From Priestia taiwanensis (GTDB taxonomy: Bacteria; Bacillota; Bacilli; Bacillales; Bacillaceae_G): DNA of 51,109 bases. The notes below the pieces were generated by a model. The model was given only the letters and a program-made list of their open reading frames with translations. It was not told the origin of the DNA and made no database searches. Of the stretch, positions 1 to 10,280 are shown piece by piece. Numbering within the stretch: the stretch's first letter is position 1; every line of letters starts with the position of its first letter. Made by a program: the position numbers and the translations under genes. Location of the stretch: NCBI RefSeq assembly GCF_014638355.1, contig NZ_BMFK01000008.1, positions 1 through 51,109 on the forward strand, written 5' to 3'.

Positions 1-30
1 TCCCCCTGTGAGAGTAGGACGTCGCCAGGC
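1..30 (+). rRNA. rrf: 5S rRNA, 3' end only
   Basis: The first 30 bases match the conserved 3' end of Bacillus 5S rRNA (GTGAGAGTAGGACGTCGCC followed by AGGC). The rest of the gene lies left of the window. A palindromic terminator follows directly, so this is the end of an rRNA operon transcribed into the window. Confidence 0.9.
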
Positions 31-36
31 AACGTA

Positions 37-67
37 AAAAGAACTAGCATATGCTAGTTCTTTTTTT
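37..67 (+). terminator. rRNA operon terminator
   Basis: A perfect palindrome (AAAAGAACTAGCAT with its reverse complement) is followed by a run of seven T. It sits seven bases after the 5S end and is the intrinsic terminator of the rRNA operon. Confidence 0.9.
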
Positions 68-142
68 ATGTTCTTGTCGTAGACATACACATAATAGGCA
101 AATGCACATACATTATAACAATAAATAATAAAATAATTTTCA

Positions 143-171
143 GAATAAAAACACGTCTTTCTGTACAAAAT
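143..171 (+). promoter_or_regulatory. candidate sigma-F type promoter of csfB
   Basis: GAATA at 143-147, a 15-base spacer and GTACAAAAT at 163-171 resemble the sigma-F pattern (GywTA-N15-GgnrAnAnTw), although not at every position. csfB is sigma-F dependent in B. subtilis. Transcription from here would start near 178, just before the Shine-Dalgarno at 180-184. Confidence 0.4.
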
Positions 172-191
172 GGATGTATGGAGGTGTATCG

Positions 192-386
192 ATGATGGGG
201 ATACCGTTAATGGGGAAAATATGTGTCATTTGTGAATGTGAGAAGTCGGTTGGAATTCATTTATATATGAGTTTTATTTGTGAGGAATGTGAAGCTGATA
301 TACTCTGTACAGATACAGATAATCCAAAATATACGTTTTTCTTAGAGCAATTAAAGAAAACAACGACTCCATATCTTAATAAATAA
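192..386 (+). CDS. csfB: anti-sigma factor CsfB (Gin)
   Basis: Small zinc-finger protein of 64 residues, the usual family length. In B. subtilis it is made in the forespore under sigma-F and binds sigma-G (and sigma-E) to keep them inactive until engulfment is complete. Two CxxC pairs are visible (Cys11/Cys14 and Cys30/Cys33) and should bind one zinc. The start at 192 is chosen because GGAGG at 180-184 has the right spacing; an in-frame ATG at 174 lies upstream of that site and probably upstream of the transcript start. Position directly after the rRNA operon is the same as in B. subtilis, but the xpaC-yaaN pair that follows there is missing here. Confidence 0.85.
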   Translation: MMGIPLMGKICVICECEKSVGIHLYMSFICEECEADILCTDTDNPKYTFFLEQLKKTTTPYLNK

Positions 387-392
387 TAAACG

Positions 393-421
393 ATAGGCAT
401 TGTAGGGCCTATTTTTTTTTG
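393..421 (+). terminator. csfB terminator
   Basis: ATAGGC (393-398) pairs with GCCTAT (407-412), followed by a run of about ten T. It separates csfB from yaaO. Confidence 0.75.
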
Positions 422-477
422 TATAAAAATCCTTTTACATGTTGGTAAAAGTTTTATCAAACAAATGGCATGGTTAT

Positions 478-486
478 TGTTATAAT
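478..486 (+). promoter_or_regulatory. extended -10 promoter of yaaO
   Basis: TGT followed by TATAAT (481-486) is an extended -10 element. No good -35 hexamer lies at 16-18 bases. It is well placed for the yaaO-tmk transcript. Confidence 0.55.
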
Positions 487-516
487 AGAAGAAGAATGGA
501 CGTAAAGGAGTCAATC

Positions 517-1941
517 ATGGATCAAAAGAGAACGCCTTTAATAGAAGCATTAGTAAGGCATGACGAAGAAAATGTGGCTTCTTATCATGTACCAGGACAC
601 AAAAATGGTATGATAAGTATTAAACAAGGAAATTTGTATTTCCGTGACATACTCCGTATTGATGCAACCGAAATAACTGGCTTAGATGATTTACACGATC
701 CTGAATCATGTATAAAAGATGCAGAACAGCTAACAGCATTATTATATGAAGTGAAGAAAAGTTATTTCCTCGTGAATGGTTCAACAGTTGGTAATCTAGC
801 GATGATTTTAAGTGTATGTGGAGAAAATGATAAAGTACTTGTACAACGAAATTGCCATAAATCCATTACAAACGGATTAAAGTTAGCAGGAGCCAAGCCT
901 GTTTTTCTACCAACGAGTGTAGATCAGCAAATGGCTGTATCTACTGGAATAGACATAGAACGTGCTAAGAAGGCGTTAGAGGTGCATCAAGACTGTAAGG
1001 CAGTTATTCTGTCTAATCCTAATTATTATGGTCATACAGTAGCATTACGTTCTCTTATTGAAATGGCACATGAGTATGGAATTCCTGTTTTAGTAGATGA
1101 GGCTCATGGTGCTCATTATCAGATAAGTGAATTATTCCCACATTCTGCTATTGAAGAGGGAGCAGATATTGTTGTTCATTCTGCTCATAAGACATTACCA
1201 GCTATGACGATGGGCTCTTATCTACACGTGAATAGTAATCGTGTAGACGAAGAAAAGCTAGGTACTTATTTACATATGTTACAATCTAGTAGCCCTTCTT
1301 ATCCAATAATGGCATCTCTTGATTTAGCTCGTTATTACGCAGCAGAGCTGAAAGAAAAAGGGGCTATACATATCCTAGAAGATATAAAAGAGTGGAAAGA
1401 AGAAATAGAAAAGATAGAACAATTATATATTATTTTACCAAAATCCTCGGTGTCAGTGGATCCACTTAAAGTGACTATTGGGAATCGATGTGGATTATCT
1501 GGCTTTGAATTACAATCCTTATTTGAACGTGTTGGAATCTTCACAGAGATGGCAGACCCGTTCCACGTTTTATTTGTACTTCCGCTACATATTCAAGTGA
1601 ATAAGCAGGAGATTCTTAATAAAATGCGAACAACAATACAAGGATATACGATACAAGAAGAGAAACTATACCCAACCGTAATAGAACAAGAAATATCTCC
1701 ATTCCCTTATAGCTATAAGGAATTAGAAAAGAAAAGAAAACAGTTAGTTGGCTTTGGAGAAGCAGCGAATCGAATAGCGAGTCAGACTGTAATTCCTTAT
1801 CCACCAGGTATCCCTCTTATTTTAGATGGGGAAGTAATTACTACAAAAAAATTAGAACAATTAAAGTGGTTAATAGAAAGTGGAGCAAGATTTCAACAAG
1901 AACAATACATAAAAGAAGGTATCCTAGAAGTATACGAATAA
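517..1941 (+). CDS. yaaO: PLP-dependent Orn/Lys/Arg decarboxylase family protein YaaO
   Basis: Fold-type I pyridoxal-phosphate enzyme of the ornithine/lysine/arginine decarboxylase group (474 residues; B. subtilis YaaO about 480). Its substrate is not established from sequence. The N-terminus carries the family signature YHVPGHKNG, and the PLP lysine is Lys225 in [17 protein letters not shown] lies upstream of it, where the aspartate should contact the pyridine nitrogen. Start at 517 follows AAAGGAG (504-510) with six-base spacing; a longer in-frame reading from 439 would cover the promoter and is rejected. The stop is 17 bases before the tmk start, so the two are probably cotranscribed. The functional name is a family call only. 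Confidence 0.85.
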   Translation: MDQKRTPLIEALVRHDEENVASYHVPGHKNGMISIKQGNLYFRDILRIDATEITGLDDLHDPESCIKDAEQLTALLYEVKKSYFLVNGSTVGNLAMILSVCGENDKVLVQRNCHKSITNGLKLAGAKPVFLPTSVDQQMAVSTGIDIERAKKALEVHQDCKAVILSNPNYYGHTVALRSLIEMAHEYGIPVLVDEAHGAHYQISELFPHSAIEEGADIVVHSAHKTLPAMTMGSYLHVNSNRVDEEKLGTYLHMLQSSSPSYPIMASLDLARYYAAELKEKGAIHILEDIKEWKEEIEKIEQLYIILPKSSVSVDPLKVTIGNRCGLSGFELQSLFERVGIFTEMADPFHVLFVLPLHIQVNKQEILNKMRTTIQGYTIQEEKLYPTVIEQEISPFPYSYKELEKKRKQLVGFGEAANRIASQTVIPYPPGIPLILDGEVITTKKLEQLKWLIESGARFQQEQYIKEGILEVYE

Positions 1942-1958
1942 GAAAGGGGAAAACATCA

Positions 1959-2579
1959 TTGTTTATCACATTTGAAGGACCAGAAGGAGCTGGTAAAACG
2001 ACAGTTTTGCAGCAAGTAGCAAACAGGTTGAGAGAAGAAGGCATAAAAATTGTCGTAACGAGAGAACCTGGTGGTATTCATATATCAGAACAAATTCGTG
2101 GAATTATTTTGGATCAGCAAAATACGATGATGGATGCTCGAACAGAGGCATTATTATATGCAGCAGCAAGAAGGCAACATCTTGTTGAGAAAGTTATACC
2201 GGCATTAGAGACAGGACATCTTGTATTATGTGATCGCTTCGTTGATAGTTCGTTAGCATATCAAGGACATGCAAGAGGTCTTGGGATGGAAGAGATTTAT
2301 CAAATAAATAAATTTGCGATTGAATCATGTATGCCAGATATGACGATTTACTTTGATATTCATCCAGAAGTTGGACTAGCACGCATAAGAGCAAATGAGA
2401 ATCGCGAAGTGAATCGTCTAGATTTAGAGAATATACACTTCCATGAAAAAGTACGGGCAGGATATTTGAAAATTGCAGCGGCAGAAAAGGAACGTATTCA
2501 AATGATCGATGCAAGTCAGTCTATAGAAGATGTATATCAACGAGTGTTACATATAATCGAAGCTCGTATGAATCGTTAA
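1959..2579 (+). CDS. tmk: thymidylate kinase
   Basis: Phosphorylates dTMP to dTDP for DNA synthesis. The P-loop GPEGAGKT is at residues 7-14, followed by TREPGG and the DR-containing [13 protein letters not shown] motif that binds dTMP. The LID region ([10 protein letters not shown]) is present. I start it at TTG 1959, which has AAAGGGG nine bases upstream and gives 206 residues, close to the usual 208-212; the longer frame from 1866 overlaps yaaO and adds a non-family N-terminus. It follows yaaO closely. In B. subtilis the next gene would be darA, which is absent here. Confidence 0.92.
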   Translation: MFITFEGPEGAGKTTVLQQVANRLREEGIKIVVTREPGGIHISEQIRGIILDQQNTMMDARTEALLYAAARRQHLVEKVIPALETGHLVLCDRFVDSSLAYQGHARGLGMEEIYQINKFAIESCMPDMTIYFDIHPEVGLARIRANENREVNRLDLENIHFHEKVRAGYLKIAAAEKERIQMIDASQSIEDVYQRVLHIIEARMNR

Positions 2580-2589
2580 GATAGAAGAA

Positions 2590-2655
2590 GCAAAAGAGTG
2601 TTTTGTCTTTTTGTTCTTTTTCTTACTAGGTCATCGGATAGAACATTGCTATAAT
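2590..2655 (+). promoter_or_regulatory. tmk-yaaR spacer: weak terminator and extended -10 promoter
   Basis: GCAAAA...TTTTGT followed by T-rich sequence (2590-2615) could be a weak terminator after tmk. TGC-TATAAT at 2647-2655 is an extended -10 element placed to drive yaaR-holB. No -35 consensus is visible. Confidence 0.45.
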
Positions 2656-2685
2656 TGAGAAGAGGTTAATTACAGGGGTGAAAGC

Positions 2686-3123
2686 ATGAAGATTGAGCAA
2701 AGTATGTTGTCTAAATTAACAAATAATCGTGAAACAAAATCTGTCGTGACTGGAGAAAAATCATTTAGTACATACGTTCATAAGCAGGGGGAGAAAATGC
2801 AAGCCGGACATCTGCAACAGCTTATGAAGGAAATCGAGGGGCAAGGAGAGCGATTGGCGCGTGGAAAAAACTTTCGAGATTTAGCTAAATTTAAACATTT
2901 AGTTAAAAAGTTTGTACAAGAAGCAGTGGACTACGGAATGAACGTGAAACAATCGACTAGCTGGGATATGCATGGCTTCCAACAGACACATCGTACAGTT
3001 GCAAAAGTTGATGAACAGTTAGTAGAGTTAACAGAGCGTGTAATGGAAAAAGAAAGTGACAGCCTAACTGTTTTAGAGAAAATTGGTGAAATAAAAGGAT
3101 TGTTAATTAATTTATATACGTAA
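2686..3123 (+). CDS. yaaR: YaaR family protein (DUF327)
   Basis: 145 residues, matching B. subtilis YaaR (about 146). The family has no established biochemical function. The protein is soluble, charged and mostly helical by composition, with no signal peptide, membrane segment or cysteine pair. The start at 2686 follows AGGGGTGAAAGC. The gene lies between tmk and holB as in other Bacillus species, and its stop is 12 bases before holB, so it is very likely cotranscribed with the clamp-loader gene. I would not infer a role in replication from that alone. Confidence 0.75.
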   Translation: MKIEQSMLSKLTNNRETKSVVTGEKSFSTYVHKQGEKMQAGHLQQLMKEIEGQGERLARGKNFRDLAKFKHLVKKFVQEAVDYGMNVKQSTSWDMHGFQQTHRTVAKVDEQLVELTERVMEKESDSLTVLEKIGEIKGLLINLYT

Positions 3124-3135
3124 GAGAGTGATAAG

Positions 3136-4128
3136 ATGAGACAAACGTGGGGAAATCTTCAAACCGTACAGCCGATTGTTGTGAAAATGTTGATGAATAG
3201 TATGAAGAAGCAACGTGTTGCCCACGCTTATTTATTTGAAGGGCCAAAAGGGACGGGAAAGCTAGAGATGAGTATTCATTTCGCCAAAAGTCTTTTTTGT
3301 ACAGAAGGGTTGCAATATGAACCATGTCAGCAATGTTCGAACTGTAAGCGAATTGAATCAGGAAATCATCCAGATATTTTCCTTGTAACACCAGATGGTC
3401 TTTCCATTAAGAAACAGCAAATTCAGCAACTTCAAGAGGAATTCACAAAGACTGGGGTAGAATCAAAGAAGAAACTTTATATTATTGAGCATGCCGATAA
3501 GATGACAGTCAATGCGGCTAATAGTTTATTAAAGTTTCTTGAAGAGCCACATGCCGAGACAGTCGCAATTCTATTGACGGAGCAAAGTCATCAATTGTTA
3601 AATACAATTATCTCTAGGTGCCAAATGTTAACGTTTAGACCGTTACCACGTGCACAACTAATAGAGAAATTAGTAGAGAAGGAAAATATACCATCTCTTG
3701 CAGCAGTTGCAGCCCAGCTAACAAATGATTTAGGTGAAGCGGAAGCGTTGTGCCATGATGATTGGTTTGCACAAGCTAGAGATTTAGTGATAAAATTATA
3801 TGAAACGTTAAACACAGCGAGTAATCAAACTCTTTTATTTATACATGAACAATGGATGAAACATTTTGATGATAAAGAGAAGCTACAAATCGGATTAGAT
3901 ATATTATTGCTTATCTATAAAGATACATTATATGTACAACTCGGAGAGAAGGAAAAGGTAGTGTTTCATGATCAAGTATCGTTGTTACAACATCTATCTC
4001 TTCAACAATCAGGGAAACGAATAAGCAATGCTATGGCAAACATTTTGGAAACGAAAAAGAGAATAAACGCAAATGTAAACACACAGTTGCTGTTTGAACA
4101 ATTAGTATTGCGTTTGCAGGAGGGATAA
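3136..4128 (+). CDS. holB: DNA polymerase III delta' subunit
   Basis: Clamp-loader subunit of 330 residues. It has a RuvB-like AAA+ fold with a P-loop-like GPKGTGK at 36-42, and a zinc module formed by Cys55, Cys64, Cys67 and Cys70 (CQQCSNC). The sensor region NAANSLLKFLEEP and the SRC motif in TIISRCQ are clearly visible. With DnaX and HolA it loads the beta sliding clamp. The next gene, ricT, starts four bases after its stop, an arrangement shared across Bacillus, and yabA, which also acts on the replisome, is two genes further on. Confidence 0.93.
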   Translation: MRQTWGNLQTVQPIVVKMLMNSMKKQRVAHAYLFEGPKGTGKLEMSIHFAKSLFCTEGLQYEPCQQCSNCKRIESGNHPDIFLVTPDGLSIKKQQIQQLQEEFTKTGVESKKKLYIIEHADKMTVNAANSLLKFLEEPHAETVAILLTEQSHQLLNTIISRCQMLTFRPLPRAQLIEKLVEKENIPSLAAVAAQLTNDLGEAEALCHDDWFAQARDLVIKLYETLNTASNQTLLFIHEQWMKHFDDKEKLQIGLDILLLIYKDTLYVQLGEKEKVVFHDQVSLLQHLSLQQSGKRISNAMANILETKKRINANVNTQLLFEQLVLRLQEG

Positions 4129-4132
4129 GCGC

Positions 4133-4963
4133 TTGTATGAAGTAGTAGGAGTACGCTTTAAAAAAGCAGGGAAAATATACTATTTTGATCCTGGGAGTTT
4201 GAAAATAGAGCAAAACGAATTTGTTATTGTAGAGACTGTTCGTGGTATTGAATATGGAAAAGCTGTAATAGGTAACAAGAAAGTGGGAGAGAATGATGTT
4301 GTTCTTCCATTAAAGAAGGTCATTCGCATCGCGGATGAAGATGATAAGAAAATTGTAGAAGAAAACAAACGAGCAGCAACAGAAGCATACAATGTATGTT
4401 CATCCAAAATAGAAGAGCATACGTTAGATATGAAATTGGTTGATGTAGAGTATACATTTGATCGTAACAAGGTGATTTTTTACTTTACAGCAGACGGTCG
4501 TATTGATTTCCGAGAACTTGTAAAAGATTTAGCCGCTATTTTCCGAACAAGAATTGAATTACGCCAAATCGGGGTACGTGATGAAGCGAAGATGCTAGGT
4601 GGTATCGGACCGTGTGGACGTATGTTATGCTGTTCAACATTCCTAGGTGATTTCGAGCCGGTGTCTATTAAGATGGCAAAGGATCAAAATCTCTCTTTAA
4701 ATCCAACGAAGATTTCTGGACTATGTGGTAGATTAATGTGTTGCTTGAAATATGAGAATGATGAATATGAAGCTGCGAAAGAACAATTACCAGACTTGGA
4801 TGAACAAATTAAGACACCGGTTGGCGTTGGAAAAGTAATTGGGCTCAATATTCTAGAGCGATTAATTCAAGTAGAACTAGTTGAAACAGAGCGCATTGTG
4901 GAGTTCACATTAGATGAGTTAATGAACAAAGGAGTTGCCTCTATACAGTCCACAGATAGATGA
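4133..4963 (+). CDS. ricT: RicT (YaaT), PSP1-domain subunit of the Ric/Y complex
   Basis: 276-residue PSP1 protein. In B. subtilis it forms a complex with RicA (YmcA) and RicF (YlbF) that carries two [4Fe-4S] clusters, acts with RNase Y in mRNA processing and promotes Spo0A phosphorylation, competence and biofilm formation. Six conserved cysteines sit in two sets: Cys161/166/167 (GPCGRMLCC) and Cys198/203/204 (GLCGRLMCC). Start is TTG 4133, after GGAGG at 4120-4124; an ATG four bases downstream is out of frame. The strongly conserved middle (residues 100-205) leaves no doubt about the family. Its TGA is part of the Shine-Dalgarno area of yabA, suggesting coupling. Confidence 0.93.
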   Translation: MYEVVGVRFKKAGKIYYFDPGSLKIEQNEFVIVETVRGIEYGKAVIGNKKVGENDVVLPLKKVIRIADEDDKKIVEENKRAATEAYNVCSSKIEEHTLDMKLVDVEYTFDRNKVIFYFTADGRIDFRELVKDLAAIFRTRIELRQIGVRDEAKMLGGIGPCGRMLCCSTFLGDFEPVSIKMAKDQNLSLNPTKISGLCGRLMCCLKYENDEYEAAKEQLPDLDEQIKTPVGVGKVIGLNILERLIQVELVETERIVEFTLDELMNKGVASIQSTDR

Positions 4964-4973
4964 GGTGGGAAAC

Positions 4974-5339
4974 GTGGATAAGAAAGATATATTCGAATCA
5001 GTGTTAAGTATGGAAGAACAAATCGGTCATTTATATAAACAATTAGGAGAACTAAAGCAACATTTAGCAGAACTAATTGAAGAAAATCATTATATTAAGA
5101 TTGAGAATGAACATTTACGTAGACGTTTTGAAACTCCTTCAAGGGAAGTTCCTGTAGTGGAGAAGAAGCACGCACGTAAGAAGGAGAGCAAGCCAAATAA
5201 GCAGCTAGATATCGGTGAAGGATACGACAATTTAGCTCGTTTATACCAAGAAGGCTTCCATATATGTAATGTTCATTACGGTAGTGTCCGAAAAGAAGGA
5301 GATTGTCTGTTTTGCCTCTCCTTTTTAAATAAAAAATAA
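4974..5339 (+). CDS. yabA: replication initiation control protein YabA
   Basis: Negative regulator of replication initiation that bridges DnaA and the DnaN clamp. At 121 residues it matches the family (119 in B. subtilis). The N-terminal half (about 8-55) is a coiled coil used for tetramerisation; a lysine-rich linker follows; the C-terminal domain binds zinc through Cys98, His101, Cys111 and Cys114 (HICNVH and CLFC). Start GTG 4974 gives the family N-terminus MDKK and has GAGGTGGG at 4962-4969 upstream. The longer frame from 4935 runs into ricT and is rejected. Confidence 0.93.
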   Translation: MDKKDIFESVLSMEEQIGHLYKQLGELKQHLAELIEENHYIKIENEHLRRRFETPSREVPVVEKKHARKKESKPNKQLDIGEGYDNLARLYQEGFHICNVHYGSVRKEGDCLFCLSFLNKK

Positions 5340-5342
5340 ACG

Positions 5343-5378
5343 ATGCCTTTCCACATATCGTTGGAAAGGTATTTTATT
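5343..5378 (+). terminator. terminator after yabA
   Basis: ATGCCTTTCC (5343-5352) pairs with GGAAAGGTAT (5363-5372), followed by TTTATTATTTT. It closes the yaaR-yabA transcript. Confidence 0.75.
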
Positions 5379-5445
5379 ATTTTCTTCTTGTGGAGGAAAT
5401 GATAAAGACATTAAGGTTTGCAGCGGTAGAAAGGTAGGAGAACCT

Positions 5446-6186
5446 ATGGAAAAGCTATACGATGATGAACGTCTAGATTATTTATTAGGAGAAGAGTTGC
5501 GTATTATTCAGAGCCCTTCTGTTTTTTCTTTTTCTCTTGATGCGGTATTGTTAGCAAAATTCGCATACGTACCAATTAGTAAAGGAAGAATATTAGATTT
5601 ATGTACAGGGAATGCTGTTATTCCATTGCTATTAAGTACGAGAACAAAAGCGACGATTACAGGTGTAGAAATTCAAGAAAGATTATATAACATGGGATTA
5701 AGAAGTATTGCTTATAATGGATTGGAAGAGAATATTAACTTAGTTCATGGCGATCTAAAAGAAATGCCACAAGCATTGGGATATCATCAATATGATGTTG
5801 TGACATGTAATCCACCTTACTTTGAAGTATTGCCAACATCGGAGAAAAATCCGAATGAGCATTTAGCAATTGCGAGACATGAGATTATGTGTACATTAGA
5901 AGACGTTGTGCGAGTAAGTAGCCAATTAGTGAAACAAGGTGGAAAAGTAGCATTTGTGCATCGACCAGAACGGTTACTTGATATTGTAACGTTAATGCGA
6001 GAATACAAAATTGAACCAAAGCGTATCCAACTTGTATATCCAAAACATAACAAAGAGGCGAATACACTTTTAATTGAAGGAATTAAAGATGGAAATAAAG
6101 GATTAAAAGTATTGCCACCGTTAGTTGTGTACGAAGAAAACAATGAGTATACGAAAGAATTGAAGCACATTTTATATGGAGAGTAA
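5446..6186 (+). CDS. yabB: tRNA1(Val) adenine-N6 methyltransferase-like protein YabB
   Basis: SAM-dependent methyltransferase of 246 residues. Motif I is [15 protein letters not shown] and the catalytic motif IV is CNPPYFE, typical of N6-adenine methyltransferases acting on RNA. The closest characterised relative is TrmN6/YfiC of Escherichia coli, which modifies A37 of tRNA1(Val); that assignment is by family only. Its last codons overlap the start of yazA by 11 bases, and yazA in turn overlaps rsmI, so the three form a translationally coupled set. An upstream spacer of about 100 bases holds the yabA terminator. Confidence 0.85.
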   Translation: MEKLYDDERLDYLLGEELRIIQSPSVFSFSLDAVLLAKFAYVPISKGRILDLCTGNAVIPLLLSTRTKATITGVEIQERLYNMGLRSIAYNGLEENINLVHGDLKEMPQALGYHQYDVVTCNPPYFEVLPTSEKNPNEHLAIARHEIMCTLEDVVRVSSQLVKQGGKVAFVHRPERLLDIVTLMREYKIEPKRIQLVYPKHNKEANTLLIEGIKDGNKGLKVLPPLVVYEENNEYTKELKHILYGE

Positions 6187-6466
6187 ACATTATGTGTATA
6201 TCGTACAATGCCGAGATGCTAGTTATTATATCGGATATACAACAAATGTAGAAAAGCGCGTGTGTACACATAATAACGGTACAGGTGCAAAGTATACGCG
6301 AGCACGTAGGCCAGTGATACTTCTCTATTATGAAGAGCATGACACAAAATCAGAAGCATTAAAGGCAGAATATCAATTGAAGCAACTGACTCGGAAAAAG
6401 AAAGAAGAGTACATAACAGAAGGTAGGAATATGTATGTGGCAACAAAAAAGTTTTCAACAGAATGA
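6176..6466 (+). CDS. yazA: GIY-YIG domain protein YazA
   Basis: Single-domain GIY-YIG nuclease-fold protein of 96 residues (UPF0213). The signature appears as YVYIVQC near residue 6 and YIGYT about ten residues later, followed by the conserved arginine of KRVCTHN and the glutamate-rich helix [12 protein letters not shown]. The biological substrate is unknown; relatives are small stand-alone nuclease-like proteins. Start ATG 6176 lies inside the yabB end, and the gene end overlaps rsmI by 32 bases. The tight packing is the same as in B. subtilis. Confidence 0.85.
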   Translation: MESKHYVYIVQCRDASYYIGYTTNVEKRVCTHNNGTGAKYTRARRPVILLYYEEHDTKSEALKAEYQLKQLTRKKKEEYITEGRNMYVATKKFSTE

Positions 6467-7301
6467 AGGGATATTATATTTAGTTCCAACACCAATTGGG
6501 AATTTAGAAGATATTACATTTCGTGCGTTAACAATTTTGAAAGAGGCAGATTTGATTGCAGCGGAAGATACAAGGCAAACGAAGAAGTTATGCAATCACT
6601 TTGAAATTTCGACACCGGTAACGAGCTATCATGAGCATAATAAAGAAGCAAGTGGCAGAAAGATTATGCAAGCATTAGGAGAAGGGAAAGTCGTAGCACT
6701 AGTAAGTGATGCAGGGACACCATGTATTTCAGATCCAGGTTATGAACTTGTATGTGAGGCGACAGCACAGCGATATACAGTTGTACCACTACCTGGAGCA
6801 AATGCAGCATTGTGTTCGTTAATTGCATCAGGGTTACCAACGGAACATTTTTATTTCTATGGCTTCTTACAGCGTCAAAAGAAAGAGAAGAAAAATGAAC
6901 TGGAACGATTAAAAAAGTTCCCACATACGATTATTTTTTATGAATCGCCGCATCGCTTAAAAGAAACGTTGCAATGTATGTATGACATATTAGGAAATAG
7001 ACGTATTTCGGTATCACGTGAATTAACAAAGAAATTTGAAGAATTTATTCGTGGTACAGTAGAGGAAATTATTCAGTGGTCGCAAGAAGATGAGATTCGC
7101 GGGGAGTTTTGCATCATTGTTGAAGGTACGCATGAGTATGTCGAAGAGGAAGAGACGACATGGTGGGAGAATATATCGATAACGGATCATGTGGAACATT
7201 ATGTGAACGAAGGCATGATGTCGAAAGATGCGATTAAAACGGTTGCGAAAGAACGCAAGATGATGAAACGGGATGTCTATCAAGAATATCATGCAAAATA
7301 A
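6435..7301 (+). CDS. rsmI: 16S rRNA 2'-O-methyltransferase RsmI
   Basis: Methylates the ribose of C1402 in 16S rRNA. The 288-residue protein has the tetrapyrrole-methylase fold: LVPTPIGNLEDIT near residue 16, AEDTRQTKKL, LVSDAGTPCISDPG and PLPGANAAL follow in the expected order, and FYESPHRL marks the C-terminal half. Start ATG 6435 gives the family N-terminus MWQQKSFQ, with an upstream AAGGTAGG. It is the last gene before a terminator shared with abrB. Confidence 0.93.
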   Translation: MWQQKSFQQNEGILYLVPTPIGNLEDITFRALTILKEADLIAAEDTRQTKKLCNHFEISTPVTSYHEHNKEASGRKIMQALGEGKVVALVSDAGTPCISDPGYELVCEATAQRYTVVPLPGANAALCSLIASGLPTEHFYFYGFLQRQKKEKKNELERLKKFPHTIIFYESPHRLKETLQCMYDILGNRRISVSRELTKKFEEFIRGTVEEIIQWSQEDEIRGEFCIIVEGTHEYVEEEETTWWENISITDHVEHYVNEGMMSKDAIKTVAKERKMMKRDVYQEYHAK

Positions 7302-7328
7302 AAAAGAGCGTCTAGCACGCTCTTTTAT
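7301..7328. terminator. bidirectional terminator between rsmI and abrB
   Basis: AGAGCGT (7305-7311) pairs with ACGCTCT (7317-7323), flanked by A-rich sequence on the left and T-rich sequence on the right. It can therefore end transcription in both directions. The rsmI stop lies at its left edge and the abrB stop at 7328-7330. Confidence 0.85.
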
Positions 7329-7609
7329 TATTTTGTTGCTAAGTAGTTTTGAAGTTCAGTTAAGATTGACTGAGCACCTTCTGGACTTAAGATAATTTTA
7401 CCTTGAGCTAATTTTAAGTTACCGTCTGATACTTCACCTGTTACTTGGCAAGTCATATTTGGTTGGTATTTCTTTAAGATGATTTTCTCTTCGTCAACGT
7501 AGATTTCTAATGCATCTTTTTCTTCGATATTTAATGTGCGGCGTAATTCGATTGGAATTACTACACGTCCTAATTCATCAACTTTACGTACGATACCTGT
7601 AGATTTCAT
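7328..7609 (-). CDS. abrB: transition-state regulator AbrB
   Basis: DNA-binding regulator of post-exponential genes, repressing spoVG and many others during growth. 93 residues: N-terminal swapped-hairpin DNA-binding domain (1-50) with the hallmark MKSTGIVRKVDELGRVVIP, then a C-terminal multimerisation domain. The conserved single cysteine is Cys54. It is the only minus-strand gene in the window. The start at 7609 gives the family N-terminus and has AGGAG 11 bases upstream; a longer TTG reading from 7630 begins on the Shine-Dalgarno and is rejected. SpoVT, a paralogue in the same window, shares the N-terminal fold. Spo0A boxes lie downstream of its promoter. Confidence 0.95.
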   Translation of the reverse strand: MKSTGIVRKVDELGRVVIPIELRRTLNIEEKDALEIYVDEEKIILKKYQPNMTCQVTGEVSDGNLKLAQGKIILSPEGAQSILTELQNYLATK

Positions 7610-7662
7610 AACTAATTGTTCTCCTCTCAATCTCTTATCTATTAAAATATTAATTATTTACA

Positions 7663-7679
7663 TTCGTCAAAGTTCGACA
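7663..7679 (-). promoter_or_regulatory. tandem Spo0A boxes of abrB
   Basis: Read on the minus strand, TGTCGAA (7679-7673) and TGACGAA (7669-7663) lie ten bases apart, one helical turn. They are downstream of the abrB promoter, which fits the known repression of abrB by Spo0A~P. A third perfect TGTCGAA is at 7757-7751, upstream of the -35. Confidence 0.85.
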
Positions 7680-7694
7680 AAAGGTTACAAAGAT

Positions 7695-7723
7695 ATGATA
7701 CCAATAATTACAAGTAGTGTCAA
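7695..7723 (-). promoter_or_regulatory. sigma-A promoter of abrB
   Basis: On the minus strand a perfect TTGACA (7723-7718), a 17-base spacer and TATCAT (7700-7695). Transcription would start near 7688, just upstream of the tandem Spo0A boxes. Confidence 0.85.
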
Positions 7724-7857
7724 CGGATAACTTCTATAAAAGTGGGGGATTTCGACATTTTTTTTATCAGCTAGAAGAGGAATGGTTGATAGGCCACATT
7801 TTTGGACAAAATGCAAAGAGATGTAAGAAAGAAGGAAATACTTTTCCTATTAAAAAA

Positions 7858-7866
7858 TGCTATAAT
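7858..7866 (+). promoter_or_regulatory. extended -10 promoter of metS
   Basis: TGC followed by TATAAT (7861-7866). No T-box leader elements (specifier stem, TGGNACCGCG antiterminator) are visible between here and metS. Confidence 0.6.
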
Positions 7867-7891
7867 GGCTTATAGAATGCACATTATATAG

Positions 7892-9916
<2,025 letters not shown>

Positions 9917-9966
9917 GATAAAAATGGACATCGCTTGTCAAAGTGAATAAAAATCCGACATCATTC

Positions 9967-10009
9967 GAGATGTTTCACGTGTAACATTGCGTGAAATGTC
10001 TCTTTTTTT
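9967..10009 (+). terminator. metS terminator
   Basis: GAGATGTTTCACG and CGTGAAATGTCTC form an imperfect hairpin followed by about eight T. Confidence 0.75.
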
Positions 10010-10280
10010 CGAATAAACGAGAATAATAGGGGTTTGATGTCATGACCGTAACAGTTTTACAAACATGTTACAAAAAATAAATCGTTTTCTAAAATGACTA
10101 TTAGAAAAAAGATACATGAGCGAGAAGGGAAATGTGATATATAAAAGGGGATTCGGAGAGATGATAATATTTTTAAAGGGTTGATTCATGTCTTCGTACT
10201 GTAACCTTTTTGTTACTTGACCGTTAGGCACGTAATTTTTCTTTATGCTAGACTAAAATGCAGATGGATGGAGGATGAGC
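10010..10280. other. non-coding metS-tatD spacer
   Basis: I see no gene here. GTAAC-CTTTTT-GTTAC (10201-10216) is a short inverted repeat. TTGACC at 10217 followed by TATGCT at 10244 (spacer 21) is a poor sigma-A match. The promoter of tatD is therefore not certain. Confidence 0.5.

Noticed and set aside
439..516. Longer yaaO frame beginning at 439
   Set aside because: It would translate the promoter; a good ribosome site fits ATG 517.
2194..2514. 106-codon minus-strand ORF inside tmk
   Set aside because: Opposite-strand shadow of a conserved gene, with no ribosome site or family resemblance.
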